48,012 bases of DNA from Acetatifactor muris (GTDB taxonomy: Bacteria > Bacillota > Clostridia > Lachnospirales > Lachnospiraceae): the NCBI RefSeq assembly GCF_024623325.1, contig NZ_JANJZD010000035.1, positions 1 to 48,012 of the forward strand, written 5' to 3'. The notes under the pieces are model-generated. The model searched no databases, was not told where the DNA came from, and was given only the letters and a program-made list of their open reading frames with translations. Below, piece after piece: positions 1-8,753 of this stretch. How positions within the stretch are numbered: the first letter of the stretch is position 1; each line of letters starts with the position of its first letter. Position numbers and translations under genes: made by a program.

Positions 1-1
1 T

Positions 2-94
2 ACAACAGCAGCAAAGGTTGACTGGCATTTTAGGACAGGTGATGCCAGAATAAAGCTCAAGTCTTTATACCCCAGCTTTACTGCCGCCTCTTAA
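2..94 (+). pseudogene. C-terminal remnant of a transposase (IS630-like?)
   Basis: An open frame enters from the left edge and stops at TAA 92-94, giving about 30 residues with the pattern DWHF..GDARIKLKSLYP. This resembles the W-F-T-x-DAR-x-KL-x-x-LYP end of some IS630-type transposases as I remember them; the assignment is from memory and weak. Only the tail is in the window, so it is unknown whether the gene is intact to the left. Its end overlaps a GC-rich hairpin (83-88 pairing with 97-102). Confidence 0.35.
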
Positions 95-264
95 AAGGCG
101 GTAGTAAGGTTAAATATCGTCATGTCAGCACACTACTTGTGTCCGATAATGTCAAGTTGTATTTAGTTGTTGTCTCCATTATCTTTGTCACAGTCTGTCT
201 ACATCATCACGATTATATTTATATAGTTAATATTATCTGCTTTGCAAGATAATACAACTCCCCA

Positions 265-299
265 AACCTGTCAGCAGAAAACTCATCTCTTGACAGGTT
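265..299. repeat. 9-bp perfect inverted repeat, 17-base loop
   Basis: AACCTGTCA (265-273) and TGACAGGTT (291-299) can form a hairpin or serve as a protein site. No T-run follows on either strand, so it is not an obvious terminator. Confidence 0.5.
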
Positions 300-720
300 A
301 ATTAGGTCATACAGTCCTCTTTATCCTTGTCCAACCAGCATACCCGTGAGCAGAGGAAATCTGTCAATCCTCATGGTTAGAACTATATTCTCAATTCCGA
401 TAGAGTGATATTTCATACTTTGGCTCGGATGGATATCCACCTCCCCCATTTTAACAAATATCCAGCTTTCTTTATAGTATAGCATATTTATATGATGTCC
501 GCAATAATTCATGTTTGCTGATTAGGGCTTCAAATATCTATAATTACTGACTTTAAAACCAATACTTGCAAAAAATGTTGTATTTTTCAAATTTGTTTTG
601 AATTAGTGAACTGGTACCTTTGTGTCTTTTTTAATGGTTTCACCAATACATTTTACACACATCGTAAAATGCCGCCTAAAATTGCTTAACCAGCATACTA
701 ATTCTTTTTTCACTTAGTAG

Positions 721-749
721 TTGCTTTTCCCCCGTTTCAGAGTTAACAT
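721..749 (+). promoter_or_regulatory. Candidate sigma-A promoter for the left plus-strand genes
   Basis: TTGCTT (721-726) and TAACAT (744-749) are separated by exactly 17 bases and lie about 30 bases ahead of the first start codon at 781, which has a strong AAAGGAGG ribosome site. Match to consensus is partial, so this is a candidate only. Confidence 0.4.
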
Positions 750-780
750 ACACCAACCACGAGAAAAGGAGGCGTTTTTT

Positions 781-1089
781 ATGGACAAACAATCTACACT
801 TTACCAGCTGATGGGTATGCGCATGAATGGCGTCATGAACGGGATCACACAGCGGGATGAGGATTACCAGGCACTGCTCCGGTCGGTTGATGAATACTCG
901 GATAAGCTGGAGGCGATGCATCTTTCGGCGGATGCCATGAAGCTGGTCGACCGCTATGTGAGCGGATACAACGCCATTGGGAGCCGCTACGGGATGCTGT
1001 CATACCTGCTGGGCTTTTCCGACTGCCGGGAGCTGCTCTTAGATCCGGCACAGCCCAGAAAGGAGGCGCTGACAGATGGACTCTTATAA
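781..1089 (+). CDS. Small conserved hypothetical protein, possibly DUF6809-like
   Basis: 102 residues, mostly helical and charged, without a signal peptide or membrane segment. I chose ATG 781 over an in-frame upstream ATG (721) because AAAAGGAGG sits 8 bases ahead of it. The C-terminal half (GYNAIGSRYGMLSYLLGF) recalls small Clostridial proteins labelled DUF6809, but this is from memory. It is the first of three plus-strand genes and overlaps the next by 14 bases, indicating co-translation. Its place beside an XRE regulator suggests a role in the element's control or maintenance, but no function can be read from the sequence. Confidence 0.6.
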   Translation: MDKQSTLYQLMGMRMNGVMNGITQRDEDYQALLRSVDEYSDKLEAMHLSADAMKLVDRYVSGYNAIGSRYGMLSYLLGFSDCRELLLDPAQPRKEALTDGLL

Positions 1090-1654
1090 CCTTTCCTACA
1101 CCCTCGATCCTGAACAGTGCAAAACCCTTTCCGGTCTTGCCAGACGGTGCAGGGATATCAACGGCTGGGGGCCGCAGGAGCTGCTCCAGTATGCCGCCAC
1201 GGCCAATTCACAGGCGGAGATAGACCTGAAACTGGATTTTTTGCAGGATGCGGTCGCACACTTGGAAACCGTGGAACACATGCAGGCTGAAAAAGACAGG
1301 GTGCGCATCACGGAGGAAGAGCGGGCAGTCTGCAGCAGGATTGCCGATGCCTTTGCGGAAATGTACAGCCTGGACCTCATGGTGCTGGACGCCGGGCAGT
1401 ACGGCTTTGTAAAACTGCAGGATTACAGTTACCCTTTCGGTTTTGAGGAGGCCGGCATCTTCACCTCCGGCAGGGACCTGTTTGACGACCTCTGGGGCGA
1501 ATGGTATTCCCTGCGGCTCCTTGCACTCACGAAAGGCACACCCCTGGCCGATCTGGACTACCAGGACATGTTCCGCTGTCTGCCGGAAAATCAGCAAAAA
1601 GAGATCCTTGACAAACGGGAATATTTCCTTGGCCTGTCCGGGATCAGCCTTTGA
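1076..1654 (+). CDS. Hypothetical acidic cytoplasmic protein
   Basis: 192 residues, soluble and acidic, not recognised. ATG 1076 lies inside the end of the previous gene and is preceded by AGGAGG at spacing 10, so the pair is translationally coupled. The N-terminal third (CKTLSGLARRCRDINGWGPQELLQYA) resembles helical regions of small helper proteins next to regulators. The middle has aromatic-rich segments (YGFVKLQDYSYPFGFEEAG). No catalytic motif, cysteine cluster or membrane helix is evident. The gene ends 9 bases before an XRE-type regulator, so the three genes probably form one operon. Confidence 0.65.
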   Translation: MDSYNLSYTLDPEQCKTLSGLARRCRDINGWGPQELLQYAATANSQAEIDLKLDFLQDAVAHLETVEHMQAEKDRVRITEEERAVCSRIADAFAEMYSLDLMVLDAGQYGFVKLQDYSYPFGFEEAGIFTSGRDLFDDLWGEWYSLRLLALTKGTPLADLDYQDMFRCLPENQQKEILDKREYFLGLSGISL

Positions 1655-1663
1655 TGAGGCCCC

Positions 1664-1912
1664 ATGAACAAGGCAGAACGGATTAAACAGGGCAGTTCCC
1701 CCATCATCGGCCAGAACATCCGCCGCCTGCGGGAACAGAAACGCCTGCGCAATTCAGACCTGGTGGCAAAGCTGCAGCTGGAAGGCATCCCCATCAGCAC
1801 CAGCTCCCTCAGCAAGATCGAGCAGGGGGCCTGCAACCCTACCACCGCACAGCTGGTTGCCCTCCGGGAAATACTGGGGTGCGATTACGGCGACTTCTTC
1901 AGCCCCTGCTGA
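1664..1912 (+). CDS. XRE-family helix-turn-helix regulator
   Basis: 82 residues that are almost entirely a Cro/C1-type HTH domain: IGQNIRRLREQKRLRNSDL for the first helices, then ISTSSLSKIEQGACNPTTAQL as turn and recognition helix. There is no C-terminal sensing domain, so it is a minimal DNA-binding protein. The start is ATG 1664, with a weak TGAGG ribosome site close to the preceding stop, so it probably depends on translation of the upstream gene. As the last gene of a plus-strand trio convergent with the minus-strand transfer region, it may be the element's repressor or the antidote-like regulator of its own operon; both are inference. Confidence 0.85.
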   Translation: MNKAERIKQGSSPIIGQNIRRLREQKRLRNSDLVAKLQLEGIPISTSSLSKIEQGACNPTTAQLVALREILGCDYGDFFSPC

Positions 1913-2036
1913 GTCCATCCCCTGCCCTGGTTTTCCAATCTCCCAGACTGTCCTGTAACTGCATATTCTTTCTCTGCCGGTAAAAACTTTCTTAGGGTGA
2001 TACCTTCACCGCTTGTGTCATCATGGCATATCCCTT

Positions 2037-2082
2037 ATGCCGCCAGGAGGGCGCACTTCCCCCCTGGCGGCATTTCTTTTTT
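2037..2082 (+). terminator. Strong rho-independent terminator after the plus-strand operon
   Basis: An 11-bp perfect stem, ATGCCGCCAGG (2037-2047) with CCTGGCGGCAT (2063-2073), is followed by TTTCTTTTTT on the plus strand. It separates the plus-strand trio from the convergent minus-strand transfer region. The T-run exists only in the plus direction. Confidence 0.9.
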
Positions 2083-2086
2083 GATT

Positions 2087-2347
2087 TCAGCCGCCTTTCA
2101 GGGTAAAGAGCAGGCTGCTCCGTCCGCCGTTCTCCCGCCAGCGCTGTTCTTTTGTGACAAGCCCTGCCCGCACCAGGTCGTCAATGGCCCTTTCCACCGT
2201 CCTGCGCGAAAGCTGCAGCTCCTTCGCAACCGTGCTGATGGCAGGGTAACACTGTCCCTCTTTGTTGCTGCGGTCTTTCAGGTACATATACACCGCCTTT
2301 GCCCGGTGCGGCAGCTCTTTTGCATAGATCTCCGTAAAATATCCCAT
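2087..2347 (-). CDS. Helix-turn-helix replication/transfer regulator
   Basis: 86 residues with a winged-helix pattern: RAKAVYMYLKDRSNKEGQCYPAISTVAKELQLSRRTVERAIDDLVRAGLVTKEQR is split here as helix 1 (AKAVYMYL), ordering helix (STVAKELQ), recognition helix (SRRTVERAIDDL) and a wing ending FTLKGG. This is the typical N-terminal domain of replication initiators and of small ICE regulators of the DnaD/RepA-like type. The start is ATG 2347 with GGGGGCG ahead. It is the last gene of the minus-strand transfer region, 9 bases after VirD4, and probably acts inside the donor cell. Confidence 0.8.
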   Translation of the reverse strand: MGYFTEIYAKELPHRAKAVYMYLKDRSNKEGQCYPAISTVAKELQLSRRTVERAIDDLVRAGLVTKEQRWRENGGRSSLLFTLKGG

Positions 2348-2356
2348 AGGCGCCCC

Positions 2357-4171
2357 CTAATCTGTCCGCAGGGGCATGCGCCTGGGCAGGCGCGAGTGCT
2401 CTTTCTCCTGGAGTGCAGGCGTATGGCCCTGGCCGCCCGTCCGGACCGCGCCTGGCGGCAGGGGCGGCTCCCCAGGTTCCCCATCCTCCATTTCCTCATC
2501 CTCACGGCGGCGCAGGATCTCCTGTTCCAGTTCAAAGCGGTCAGCATAGAATACCTCCCTTGCCGCCCTCTCCGGCACCTCATAAGCCTCCCCGAATACG
2601 ATCCCCCATTTTAAGAACAGCGGGAGCCTTGTCTGCATGGGGCAGCACCCGGTCTTGGCAAGGATGAAATGCCCTTTGGGGAGCGTCTTTAACTCGTCCG
2701 GGGACATCAGCGGCCGGCTCATCATCTGCAGGCTCTGGCTGGGGTCGTTCTTCCCCCTGGAGATGGAGCCGGACAGCACCGTCCTGTTCCCCAGGGCTTT
2801 GGAGAGGATGTCCGCGCTCTCCGAGTTGGGCGCAAAACCGCCGAAGAGGATGTCCTGGCAGTTGTCGGTGATGATGCTGGAGCCTTCCTTCCCGTAGTTC
2901 TTCTGCAGCTGTGCAAAGCTCTGGATGATGGGCACCATACTGATCCGCCTGGAACGGCCTGCGGAGAACATCATCTCCATGGACTCGATCTTTGGTATGG
3001 TCCCGATCTCATCCGCAAACACCATGACCCGGTTCGGCAGCTTTCCCCCATGCTCGTCCGCAATGGAAAGCATTTCCCGGTAGAGCTGCTGGAGGAATAA
3101 GGACACCATGAAATACTTTGTGTTGTCTTCCTCCGGCAGCACGATGAAGATCGCCGCCTTATTGGTGCAGAAGGTTTCCGTATCCAGGGTGCTGTCAAAA
3201 CACAGGATCTGCTCCATCTCGCTGTCCAAGAAAGCGTTCAGGCGGCTCATGGCGGTGGAGAGTACGGAGGCCATCGCCTGTTCCGCACTGTTCAGTGCCG
3301 CCCCTGCAAACCACCTGGCCTTGTGTTCGGCGGGCAGCTTATCCATCAGAAGCTGGAATAGGTTCCGGTTCTTTACGGGGGACGGCGCCATCAGGTCCTG
3401 GAGCAGCTTGAACACGGAGACGATGTGGCGCTTCTGGGGCGGGCAGTATTCCGCGATCAGCAGGATCACGGATGCCAAAAGCCCCTCCGCCGCGTCATAA
3501 AAGAATGCGTTCTGCCCGTAGCTGCTGGCCTGCGCGCCGTCCGAGCAGATGATGGTCTTGGCCGTGATCTTGGCATACTTCTCCGCCCTGGCCTTGGCCG
3601 CCAAGTTCCCTGTGTCCGCAAGGTATTCATCCATGTATTTGTTCACCATGGTCAGGATGTTGCCGCCGTCCGAGCGGGTGGGGTTGCGCAGGTCAAGGAT
3701 GGATACCCGGTAGCCGTAGTAATCCTTTGCGATCCCCGCATAGTTGCGGAACAGGTCGCCCTTGGTGTCCGTGGTCACGAAGCTCATCCCGGACGCACAG
3801 GCGTATTCGATGTTGGGGTATAGAAAGTTGGCGGTCTTGCCAACGCCTGCGGCACCGATCATCAGGCAGTGGATGTCCCCCTCGTCCACCAATGCGGTGA
3901 TGCCTGCCCCGTGTTTTTTGTACCCGACCACCAGCCCCTGTGCTGCGGGCAGGTTCTCGCCCCTGCGCCATCTCTCCGGCTCGTAGGGGACATGGGCATA
4001 GGTTTCCCGGATCTCCTTTTCCGTGGCAAACCGGGCCGTGCCGTGCTGGCCGTCCCCCACGGTCCGGGATTTGATCCCGTTTAAGGTGTAATAATGGGAC
4101 AGCAGGGAGATGCCGCCGATGACGGCAAACATCCCCACGCCCATCAGTATCAGCATTACGACTGGCTGCAT
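2357..4171 (-). CDS. virD4: VirD4/TraG-type T4SS coupling ATPase
   Basis: 604 residues. An N-terminal membrane helix (about residues 3-25) is followed by a DNA-pump ATPase domain: Walker A GAAGVGKT near residue 107 and Walker B VMVFADEIG near residue 395. This is the family of type IV coupling proteins that bring the relaxase-DNA complex and protein substrates to the secretion channel. The length is typical. The C-terminal 60 residues are acidic and then Pro/Gly/Arg-rich and probably disordered. The start at 4171 overlaps the upstream toprim gene by 16 bases. With relaxase and VirB4 in the same region, the assignment is firm. Confidence 0.97.
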   Translation of the reverse strand: MQPVVMLILMGVGMFAVIGGISLLSHYYTLNGIKSRTVGDGQHGTARFATEKEIRETYAHVPYEPERWRRGENLPAAQGLVVGYKKHGAGITALVDEGDIHCLMIGAAGVGKTANFLYPNIEYACASGMSFVTTDTKGDLFRNYAGIAKDYYGYRVSILDLRNPTRSDGGNILTMVNKYMDEYLADTGNLAAKARAEKYAKITAKTIICSDGAQASSYGQNAFFYDAAEGLLASVILLIAEYCPPQKRHIVSVFKLLQDLMAPSPVKNRNLFQLLMDKLPAEHKARWFAGAALNSAEQAMASVLSTAMSRLNAFLDSEMEQILCFDSTLDTETFCTNKAAIFIVLPEEDNTKYFMVSLFLQQLYREMLSIADEHGGKLPNRVMVFADEIGTIPKIESMEMMFSAGRSRRISMVPIIQSFAQLQKNYGKEGSSIITDNCQDILFGGFAPNSESADILSKALGNRTVLSGSISRGKNDPSQSLQMMSRPLMSPDELKTLPKGHFILAKTGCCPMQTRLPLFLKWGIVFGEAYEVPERAAREVFYADRFELEQEILRRREDEEMEDGEPGEPPLPPGAVRTGGQGHTPALQEKEHSRLPRRMPLRTD

Positions 4172-5592
4172 ATCTGTTTTATCCCTCCCTCCTGTTTCTG
4201 GGCCTGCAGCTTTTCAGCCACAAAAATGTGGGCCCTGATGCATTCCATCGTAAGGCCCACACATTTTTTGACCAGCGTTTCCTTTTCCTCATCCGTTCCC
4301 GGCTCTGTTCCTGCAAAACACGCCATCACGCTTTCAAAGGCATCCTGCATGTCTGTAAGCCGGGATTTCAGGTTTCCCCTGTCCTTATGGGGCCTGTACC
4401 TGCCGCACAGGTTGTCGATGATCTGCCCCGGCGCAGCCTCCCGCCCAAGCTCCTTTCCGTACTTTTCCATGATCCTGACTGCGATCCCCGCCAGGAGCAG
4501 GCCGTCCCCGTCAAAGGCATCCTCCAGCTGTTCCGGGCTGGTCCCCTTCTGCAGTGTCTGATAGATCCCGTAGTGGTACCGTTTCAGGGATTCCGCGGTG
4601 GCATGCCTGGGATCGATGCTTTCCGCCACTTCCTTGAGCGTCCCGCACCACGCCCTGCACTCCGCTATCCCCGGATGCTCCTTTGCCGGGATTGGCTCCA
4701 TCCCATTCTGTGCCTTCAGGTCCTCATTCCAGTCCTTGTTGACGGGCTGCAGCATCCTCACGCGGACATCCGGCCGCTGTTCCTTTACGGCGTCCGCCAG
4801 CCGGTAGCTGTTCTCTATGCCTGCGGGGTCATGGTCCAGGCAGAGAACCACCGTGCCGGCCTGGGGGCTGTCCTTTAACGCCTGGAGCATGGCGTGTGCC
4901 GATATGCCGCTTAATGCCACATAGCTGTTCTCCTGCCAGCCTTTTTTGTGCAGCGTGATAAAGGACAGCATGTCGATGGGGGCCTCAAACACATAGACGG
5001 TGTTCCCTTTCCCCAGGTGCCGGAAGCTGTACCTGGGATCGCTGCCGTCCACGTTGCCCTTGAACGCCTCTCCTTTCGTATGGCTCCCCCTCTTATGGGC
5101 ATGGCGGGCTGTCCCGTCCGCGTCATACCCCACAAACACCACGTTGTGGTATTTTGCGTCCTCATAGATCATCTTTTTCCCGGCGAAAGCGGAAACCACC
5201 TCCCGGTCCAGGCAGCGGCTCTTTGTCAGGTAGGCATATGCCCGCCGCATGTCCTGGTTCGCCTCCGGCAACGCAAAGGGCTTTGGCTCTTTTTCCCCTT
5301 CCGGCTCGCTGGTGCGGTATGCCTGCCCCTGCTCCCCGCCAAGGAGCAGGGTGACCGCCTCCGGGAATGTGCTGTTGTAATGCATCTGCACAAAGTCGAT
5401 GGCACAGCCCCCGGTCCCTGCCGCATGGTCATACCAGCGGTTGCCCCGCACCGTGATGCTGTGGTCGCTTTGAAGCCTTTTCTCCCTGCCGGAGCGCAGC
5501 AGCTTCTCCCCCTGGCGGGAGAGGAAGTCCTCCAGGTCTACCTCGTTTGCCCGCTGTTTCTGCTCGTCCGTAAAATAAACAAATCCTGCCAT
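4156..5592 (-). CDS. DUF3991/toprim-domain, primase-like protein
   Basis: 478 residues. I start at the second in-frame ATG (5592), which has GGAGGTG just upstream. The N-terminal 100 residues resemble the CHC2-type zinc-binding start of DnaG-like primases (WYDHAAGTGGCAIDFVQ) but lack the cysteines. A toprim core follows: the acidic strand VYVFEAPIDMLSF and the later VVLCLDHDPAG carry the expected E and DxD metal ligands. The remaining half is helical. In conjugative elements such proteins are thought to prime or process DNA after transfer. The position between relaxase and coupling protein supports a role in DNA processing. Confidence 0.85.
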   Translation of the reverse strand: MAGFVYFTDEQKQRANEVDLEDFLSRQGEKLLRSGREKRLQSDHSITVRGNRWYDHAAGTGGCAIDFVQMHYNSTFPEAVTLLLGGEQGQAYRTSEPEGEKEPKPFALPEANQDMRRAYAYLTKSRCLDREVVSAFAGKKMIYEDAKYHNVVFVGYDADGTARHAHKRGSHTKGEAFKGNVDGSDPRYSFRHLGKGNTVYVFEAPIDMLSFITLHKKGWQENSYVALSGISAHAMLQALKDSPQAGTVVLCLDHDPAGIENSYRLADAVKEQRPDVRVRMLQPVNKDWNEDLKAQNGMEPIPAKEHPGIAECRAWCGTLKEVAESIDPRHATAESLKRYHYGIYQTLQKGTSPEQLEDAFDGDGLLLAGIAVRIMEKYGKELGREAAPGQIIDNLCGRYRPHKDRGNLKSRLTDMQDAFESVMACFAGTEPGTDEEKETLVKKCVGLTMECIRAHIFVAEKLQAQKQEGGIKQICSQS

Positions 5593-5611
5593 CCTTACAC
5601 CTCCATTCTGC

Positions 5612-5713
5612 TTAAATGCCACACTTTTCCAAACCGAGTGCCTGCTGTATTTGCCGAAGTTCCACAGACACAGACATCCGGGATGGAGTCACCACCATAA
5701 TTGATCTGCTCAT
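5612..5713 (-). CDS. Possible 33-residue leader peptide
   Basis: A short frame (MSRSIMVVTPSRMSVSVELR at the start) ends 19 bases ahead of the toprim protein's start and overlaps its upstream region. The ribosome site is poor (GGGAG is about 20 bases away). It could be a translated leader, but chance is equally likely. Confidence 0.2.
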   Translation of the reverse strand: MSRSIMVVTPSRMSVSVELRQIQQALGLEKCGI

Positions 5714-5747
5714 TGCCCACGGGAATAAATAATCTCCCTGGGCCGGA

Positions 5748-8705
5748 TCAGATCTGTTGCTGCACAGGCTCCCTGTCGTCCCTCTTGTGACCCTGGGCCT
5801 GCTTCTTCTCCGAGAGTCTGCGGCGGCGTTTTCGGTCGATGTGGAACGGGCTGCCCCCTGCGGCTCTGTGTACATCCTCACGGAACAGCTTTTCCAGACG
5901 GTGCATCAGGCGGGTTGTCGCAAGGAACAGGTCGGGGTCCCGGAATGAGTCCATGTGCTCCAGCAGGAACGCCGCATAGATGTTTCCCTGTTCCGCAGCT
6001 GCCTGCAGGTAGGCTGTGGCTTTGTCCCTGTCGCAGGGAACGTCTTTTCCGCAGAGGTACAGTTTCCCCAAGGCATACTGTGCGTATTGGTTCCCCTGCC
6101 CTGCCGACTGCTCCAGCCAGTAAATGGCTTTTTCCACGTCCCTGGAAATATCCTCCCCGGAAAGGTACAGCTTTCCCAATGCGTACTGCGCATATTGGTT
6201 TCCCTGATTTGCGGACCGCTCCAGCCAGTAAATGCCCTTTTCCACATCCCTGGGGATGTCCTCCCCAGAAAGGTACAGTTTTCCCAATGCGTACTGCGCA
6301 TATTGGTTTCCCTTTTCTGCGGAAAGCGTCAGCCAGCAGACGGCCTCCGCCGTATCCCCTGGGATTTCTTCCCCGGAAAGGTAAAGCCGCCCCAGACAGT
6401 ACGCCGCATGATCATTTCCCTGTCCCGCCGATAAGGTGAACAGCTCCACCGCCCTTGCAGCGTCCTTCTCCACAATCTCCCCGGACAGGAAGAGTTTCCC
6501 CAGGGTATATTGGGCGGCGGCATTTCCCGCCTCCGCCGCCTTTGTGATCCATCTGACAGCCTGCGCAGGATTGCCGCCCCCGGTTTCCAGCCACAGCTTT
6601 CCAAGGGCATACTGCGCATGGACGTTACCCAGCTTCGCCGCACGCTCCCAATAGGCTGCAGCCGCCCCGTCATCCCTTTCGGTTCCCGTACCGGTGTGCA
6701 GCATCTGCCCCAGGCGGTACTGCAGCTTATCATCGCCGCCTTTCGCCTCCAGCTTCAGGAAGCCGCCAAACGCATTCTGGAAATGCGCCCCCGCCTGTGT
6801 GCCGTCTTTCTGCGTTCCTATGCCGTCCCGGTACATTTTTGCCAGTTCGTAATCCGCATAGGGGTTGCCTTTTCCTGCGGAGCGTCCATACAGGAGGAAC
6901 GCCTGCACGTTATCCTGCGCCACACCCTGCCCACGGCGGTAAAGCCCCGCAAGGGAATACTGCGCATACTTATACCCTGCCCCCGCCGCCTGTGCCAGCC
7001 ACCGGGCCGCTGCCCCATAGTCCTGCCCGGTGCCAAGGCCGGCGGCATACATTTTCCCGATGCGGTACTGCAGGTAGGGACGTTTCCGTTCCTTTGCTTT
7101 CTTTTCTGCCCCATGGAAAGCCTCCAGCGCTTTGGCATACCATTCCTGCGCCGCATCCTGGTCGGCATCCTGCCCAAGGCCGTCCGCACACATCCTGCCC
7201 AGGTCGTGCATCGCCAGGGCGTTCCCGTTCTCCGCTTCCTGCCGGAACAGGGAAAGTGCTTTTGTGAAATCCTGCCCCGTATCTTTTTCCCCATAGAGGT
7301 ACCGGCGGGCCAGCTTATAGTCTTTGTTCCATTCCGCATAAAAGGCCGGGATGCCCCTGTCACCCTTCGGTGATCCCCTTTCCGCAGCCCCATCTTCAGG
7401 TGTCCTGGCTCCGTCCACATCCTCCATGAGCCAGTCAGGGACGTTCCCCGGAAACCAGTCAGGAGCATCCTCCGGGAACTGATCAGTGACGCCTTCCCCA
7501 TCCGGCAGCTCCGCCCCGTCCAGGAACAGCCTTTCCCCGTCCTCCGGTTCCTCCTGATCAGGTGCTGCCTCATCCTCAAAAATAAAATTTCCACTGCCCA
7601 GCTTCAGCGCCTCTGCGATCACCATGTTTTTCAGGCTCTTGAATTGGGGCTGGCCGGACAGCGGCGGCAGGGGCGGCAGGTTGTTCTGGTAAGTGGACAG
7701 GATCTCATCCTGCCATTTCCCCCACGCCCGGTACAGCGCATCTATCCTTTCATCTTTTGCCAGCTCGTCCACGATCCGGTCTACCAGGTTCTTCACATCC
7801 CGTTTCAGGTAGCCGTACACTTTTTTCCCGCCCGTGTTCCGCAGGCGCCCTGCCAGTTGCACCATCATTTTTTCAATCTCCGCACTCGCCACCGTGCTTT
7901 GGCGCAGCGCATCCATCATCCCCTGCACCACATCCGCGGCGCCTTTTTTCAGATCCGCGCGGGCCTGGTTCTGCTTTTCATAGATGTGCGCGAAGTCCTG
8001 CCGGAAGATATCGTGCGCCAGTTCCGAGCGCATGGTCTCAATGGATTTTTCCGTCAGGTATCCGTCATTGTCCTTTGCGGAATAGACCATCAGGTGGACA
8101 TGGGGATGGTGCCCCTCGTTGTGGAATGCGGCATACCAGCGCAGGCTGGCGCTGTCGATCTTCATATATCTGCAGAGCATTGCCCGCTTGGAGCGCAGTA
8201 GCGCCATCCACTGTGCGGCGCTGTCATAGCCGAGCCTTGCGGCATCCTCCCGCCGCAGGGAGATGACGTGGGTCCAGACCGGACCCTTATGCCCCGTCAC
8301 TTCCTCCTGCACCTGTTTCAACACCACCGCTTTTCCTGCGTCCGTAAACAGGCCGTGGTCCCCCAGACGTTCCACCCTGGGACGGTTTGCGATGTAGTCC
8401 ACATAGTTCTCCCGCTTGCCAATGAGATCCAGGTTCTGCTCCATGGCGCAGGAGATGAATTCCGATGCGTTCCCCATGGTTGGGTGCAGCAAAAAGTCCG
8501 CGTACTCCAGCATCCCTTTTGCGGACGGGAAGTCACGGACGATCTGGCGGATCAGGTCTTTCTGCTGTGCCGTGGAGGGGAGGTTTTGCCTGCTCCCCTC
8601 CACTTTCTCCACGCCCTCGCGGGTGCTGACGTAACGGACATAATTCTCCAGCTGTGCCGGAGGCGCATCCCGCAGGTAGCGGGAGGTAAAAATTATTTTT
8701 GGCAT
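5748..8705 (-). CDS. MobP-type relaxase with C-terminal Sel1 repeats
   Basis: 985 residues. ATG 8705 has AAAGGAGTGG upstream and the family's usual start, MPKIIFTSRYL. Residues 1-370 form the relaxase: WYAAFHNEGHHPHVHLMVYS near residue 200 contains the HxH metal site of HUH nucleases, matching the MobP3 type. It nicks oriT and pilots the strand into the recipient. After an acidic Pro-rich linker (about 390-470), residues 475-920 are about a dozen Sel1 (TPR-like) repeats of 36 residues, ending in a basic tail with RKRRRR. The Sel1 solenoid suggests a protein-binding platform, possibly for the coupling protein or relaxosome partners. The last repeats are nearly identical. Confidence 0.95.
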   Translation of the reverse strand: MPKIIFTSRYLRDAPPAQLENYVRYVSTREGVEKVEGSRQNLPSTAQQKDLIRQIVRDFPSAKGMLEYADFLLHPTMGNASEFISCAMEQNLDLIGKRENYVDYIANRPRVERLGDHGLFTDAGKAVVLKQVQEEVTGHKGPVWTHVISLRREDAARLGYDSAAQWMALLRSKRAMLCRYMKIDSASLRWYAAFHNEGHHPHVHLMVYSAKDNDGYLTEKSIETMRSELAHDIFRQDFAHIYEKQNQARADLKKGAADVVQGMMDALRQSTVASAEIEKMMVQLAGRLRNTGGKKVYGYLKRDVKNLVDRIVDELAKDERIDALYRAWGKWQDEILSTYQNNLPPLPPLSGQPQFKSLKNMVIAEALKLGSGNFIFEDEAAPDQEEPEDGERLFLDGAELPDGEGVTDQFPEDAPDWFPGNVPDWLMEDVDGARTPEDGAAERGSPKGDRGIPAFYAEWNKDYKLARRYLYGEKDTGQDFTKALSLFRQEAENGNALAMHDLGRMCADGLGQDADQDAAQEWYAKALEAFHGAEKKAKERKRPYLQYRIGKMYAAGLGTGQDYGAAARWLAQAAGAGYKYAQYSLAGLYRRGQGVAQDNVQAFLLYGRSAGKGNPYADYELAKMYRDGIGTQKDGTQAGAHFQNAFGGFLKLEAKGGDDKLQYRLGQMLHTGTGTERDDGAAAAYWERAAKLGNVHAQYALGKLWLETGGGNPAQAVRWITKAAEAGNAAAQYTLGKLFLSGEIVEKDAARAVELFTLSAGQGNDHAAYCLGRLYLSGEEIPGDTAEAVCWLTLSAEKGNQYAQYALGKLYLSGEDIPRDVEKGIYWLERSANQGNQYAQYALGKLYLSGEDISRDVEKAIYWLEQSAGQGNQYAQYALGKLYLCGKDVPCDRDKATAYLQAAAEQGNIYAAFLLEHMDSFRDPDLFLATTRLMHRLEKLFREDVHRAAGGSPFHIDRKRRRRLSEKKQAQGHKRDDREPVQQQI
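6030..6395 (-). repeat. Tandem near-identical 108-bp Sel1-coding repeats
   Basis: Within the relaxase gene, at least three consecutive 108-bp units are nearly identical at the DNA level. The plus-strand words GCGTACTGCGCATATTGG and GAAAGGTACAG recur every 108 bases. They encode units of the form GNQYAQYALGKLYLSGEDIP. The low divergence implies recent duplication or gene conversion, so the repeat number may vary between strains. Confidence 0.8.
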
Positions 8706-8753
8706 GATGCCACCACTCCTTTGCATTCAGATCCGGCTGTTATTTTTCCGCCG

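Larger units (their letters stand above)
95..780. other. AT-rich non-coding stretch at the left edge
   Basis: About 690 bases without a convincing gene. Base composition is clearly more AT-rich than the transfer region to the right. It contains a 9-bp perfect inverted repeat (AACCTGTCA at 265-273 and TGACAGGTT at 291-299) and, at its right end, a promoter-like sequence for the three plus-strand genes. A minus-strand frame of 63 codons (321-512) has no good ribosome site and no recognisable domain, so I do not call it. Confidence 0.5.

Noticed and set aside
321..512. 63-codon minus-strand frame in the AT-rich left part
   Set aside because: No Shine-Dalgarno sequence, no domain, and the region has the composition of intergenic DNA.
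6030..6395. CRISPR or minisatellite
   Set aside because: The 108-bp periodicity equals 36 codons and keeps frame, matching Sel1 repeats.
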